A DNA stretch of 64,000 bases, from contig NZ_LMPU01000001.1 of assembly GCF_001423945.1 (NCBI RefSeq), forward strand, positions 146,373-210,372. Reading direction: 5' to 3'. Every line of letters starts with the position of its first letter. The stretch's first letter is position 1. Below, in pieces: positions 63,593-64,000 of this stretch. A program made the translations under genes and the position numbers. Source of the DNA: Pedobacter sp. Leaf194 (GTDB lineage: Bacteria; Bacteroidota; Bacteroidia; Sphingobacteriales; Sphingobacteriaceae). Under the pieces are notes generated by a model. That model ran no database searches and was not told where the DNA came from. It worked only from the letters and a program-made list of their open reading frames with translations.

Positions 63593-64000
63593 ATGAAACG
63601 AGCACTTATTTCGACATTAATGTTATTCATTTTCACGGTTTCTTTCGCCCAAAAATTTAACTGGAATAAAAACCAGGTAATTGCGCATCGTGGTGCATGG
63701 AAGAAGAATAGCTTTCCTCAAAATTCTATCGCATCTTTAAAAGAAGCTGTAAAATTAGGTTGCTATGGTTCTGAATTTGATGTGTGGATGACGGCAGATA
63801 ATGTGCTCGTCATTAATCACGACCCGGAATTTCAGGGTTTAACCATCGAAAAGGTAAAATACGATGAGCTTTTAACTAAAACGATGAGTAACGGTGAGAA
63901 AATCCCTACGCTTGAAGCCTACCTGAAAGAGGGCAAAAAGCAAAAAACCACTAAACTCATCCTGGAAATAAAGCCTTCGTTAATCAGTAAAGAACGCGGC
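63593..64000 (+). CDS. Glycerophosphodiester phosphodiesterase, 5' part (cut by window edge)
   Basis: The first 136 codons are present and the gene runs off the right edge. A signal peptide (MKRALISTLMLFIFTVSFA-Q) is followed by GDPD motifs: VIAHRGAWKKNSFPQNS, EFDVWMTADNVLVINHD with the catalytic Glu, Asp and His, and EIKPSL. It would hydrolyse glycerophosphodiesters to glycerol 3-phosphate and an alcohol in the periplasm. It is divergent from the DUF4175 gene. Confidence 0.92.
   Translation, partial: MKRALISTLMLFIFTVSFAQKFNWNKNQVIAHRGAWKKNSFPQNSIASLKEAVKLGCYGSEFDVWMTADNVLVINHDPEFQGLTIEKVKYDELLTKTMSNGEKIPTLEAYLKEGKKQKTTKLILEIKPSLISKERG

Overview
The window looks like a chromosomal segment of a Bacteroidota bacterium, most probably a member of the Sphingobacteriaceae close to Pedobacter. 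Evidence: AT-rich DNA; many genes preceded by the Bacteroidetes -7 promoter element TAnnTTTG; and lineage-typical proteins such as an S16 with a long Ala/Glu tail, the DUF4175 protein next to YbeY, the short pyruvoyl PS decarboxylase, DUF2752/TM2 and DUF2807 proteins. There is no phage, plasmid, CRISPR or transposase gene. Almost everything is housekeeping or cell-envelope function.

Layout. 1-626: two tandem copies of a ~348 bp non-coding repeat at the left edge. 0.6-8.3 kb: M16 protease, peptide deformylase, an mrp/NifU-type Fe-S operon, a GT51 glycosyltransferase fused to an AsmA-like region, hpt, psd. 8.3-12.1 kb: MscS channel and the rpsP-rimM-trmD-rplS operon. 12.1-20.6 kb: deoxyribonucleotidase, a large VIT/vWA/TPR/DUF2135 envelope protein, YbjQ, pfkA, a DsbD split into two genes, birA. 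20.6-28.4 kb: rsfS, ftsH, LUD protein, a KAS III, a TPR protein, a zinc-ribbon protein coupled to Nif3. 28.5-34.9 kb: TM2/DUF2752 pair, mfd, DUF3820, a FrnE-like DsbA, a small secreted protein. 35-41.2 kb: M14 peptidase, cdsA/DUF2007/CPBP operon, dusB, apaG. 41.2-42.36 kb: 1.1 kb of non-coding DNA holding the same ~348 bp repeat in the opposite orientation. 42.36-54.3 kb: YugP peptidase, a DAO-type oxidoreductase, purU, rmuC, thiL, a dicarboxylate symporter, divergent nadA and nadB, gamma-carbonic anhydrase, an Ig-like lipoprotein. 54.4-64 kb: mnmG and uup separated by two parS-type palindromes, a DUF2807 protein, ybeY, a DUF4175 protein, and the 5' part of a glycerophosphodiester phosphodiesterase cut by the window edge.

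How it works together. Several sets form pathways: quinolinate/NAD synthesis (nadA, nadB), ribosome production and tRNA modification (rpsP, rimM, trmD, rplS, rsfS, ybeY, mnmG, dusB, def), phospholipid synthesis (cdsA, psd), periplasmic thiol chemistry (two-part DsbD, FrnE-like protein) and DNA maintenance (mfd, rmuC). The most unusual signals are non-coding: the parS pair (suggesting an origin-proximal location), the inverted arrays of a structured repeat that bracket ~41 kb, and a shared 21-bp-period direct repeat upstream of two membrane/secreted-protein genes that resembles a LytTR regulator site. I saw no tRNA or rRNA gene and no obvious oriC.
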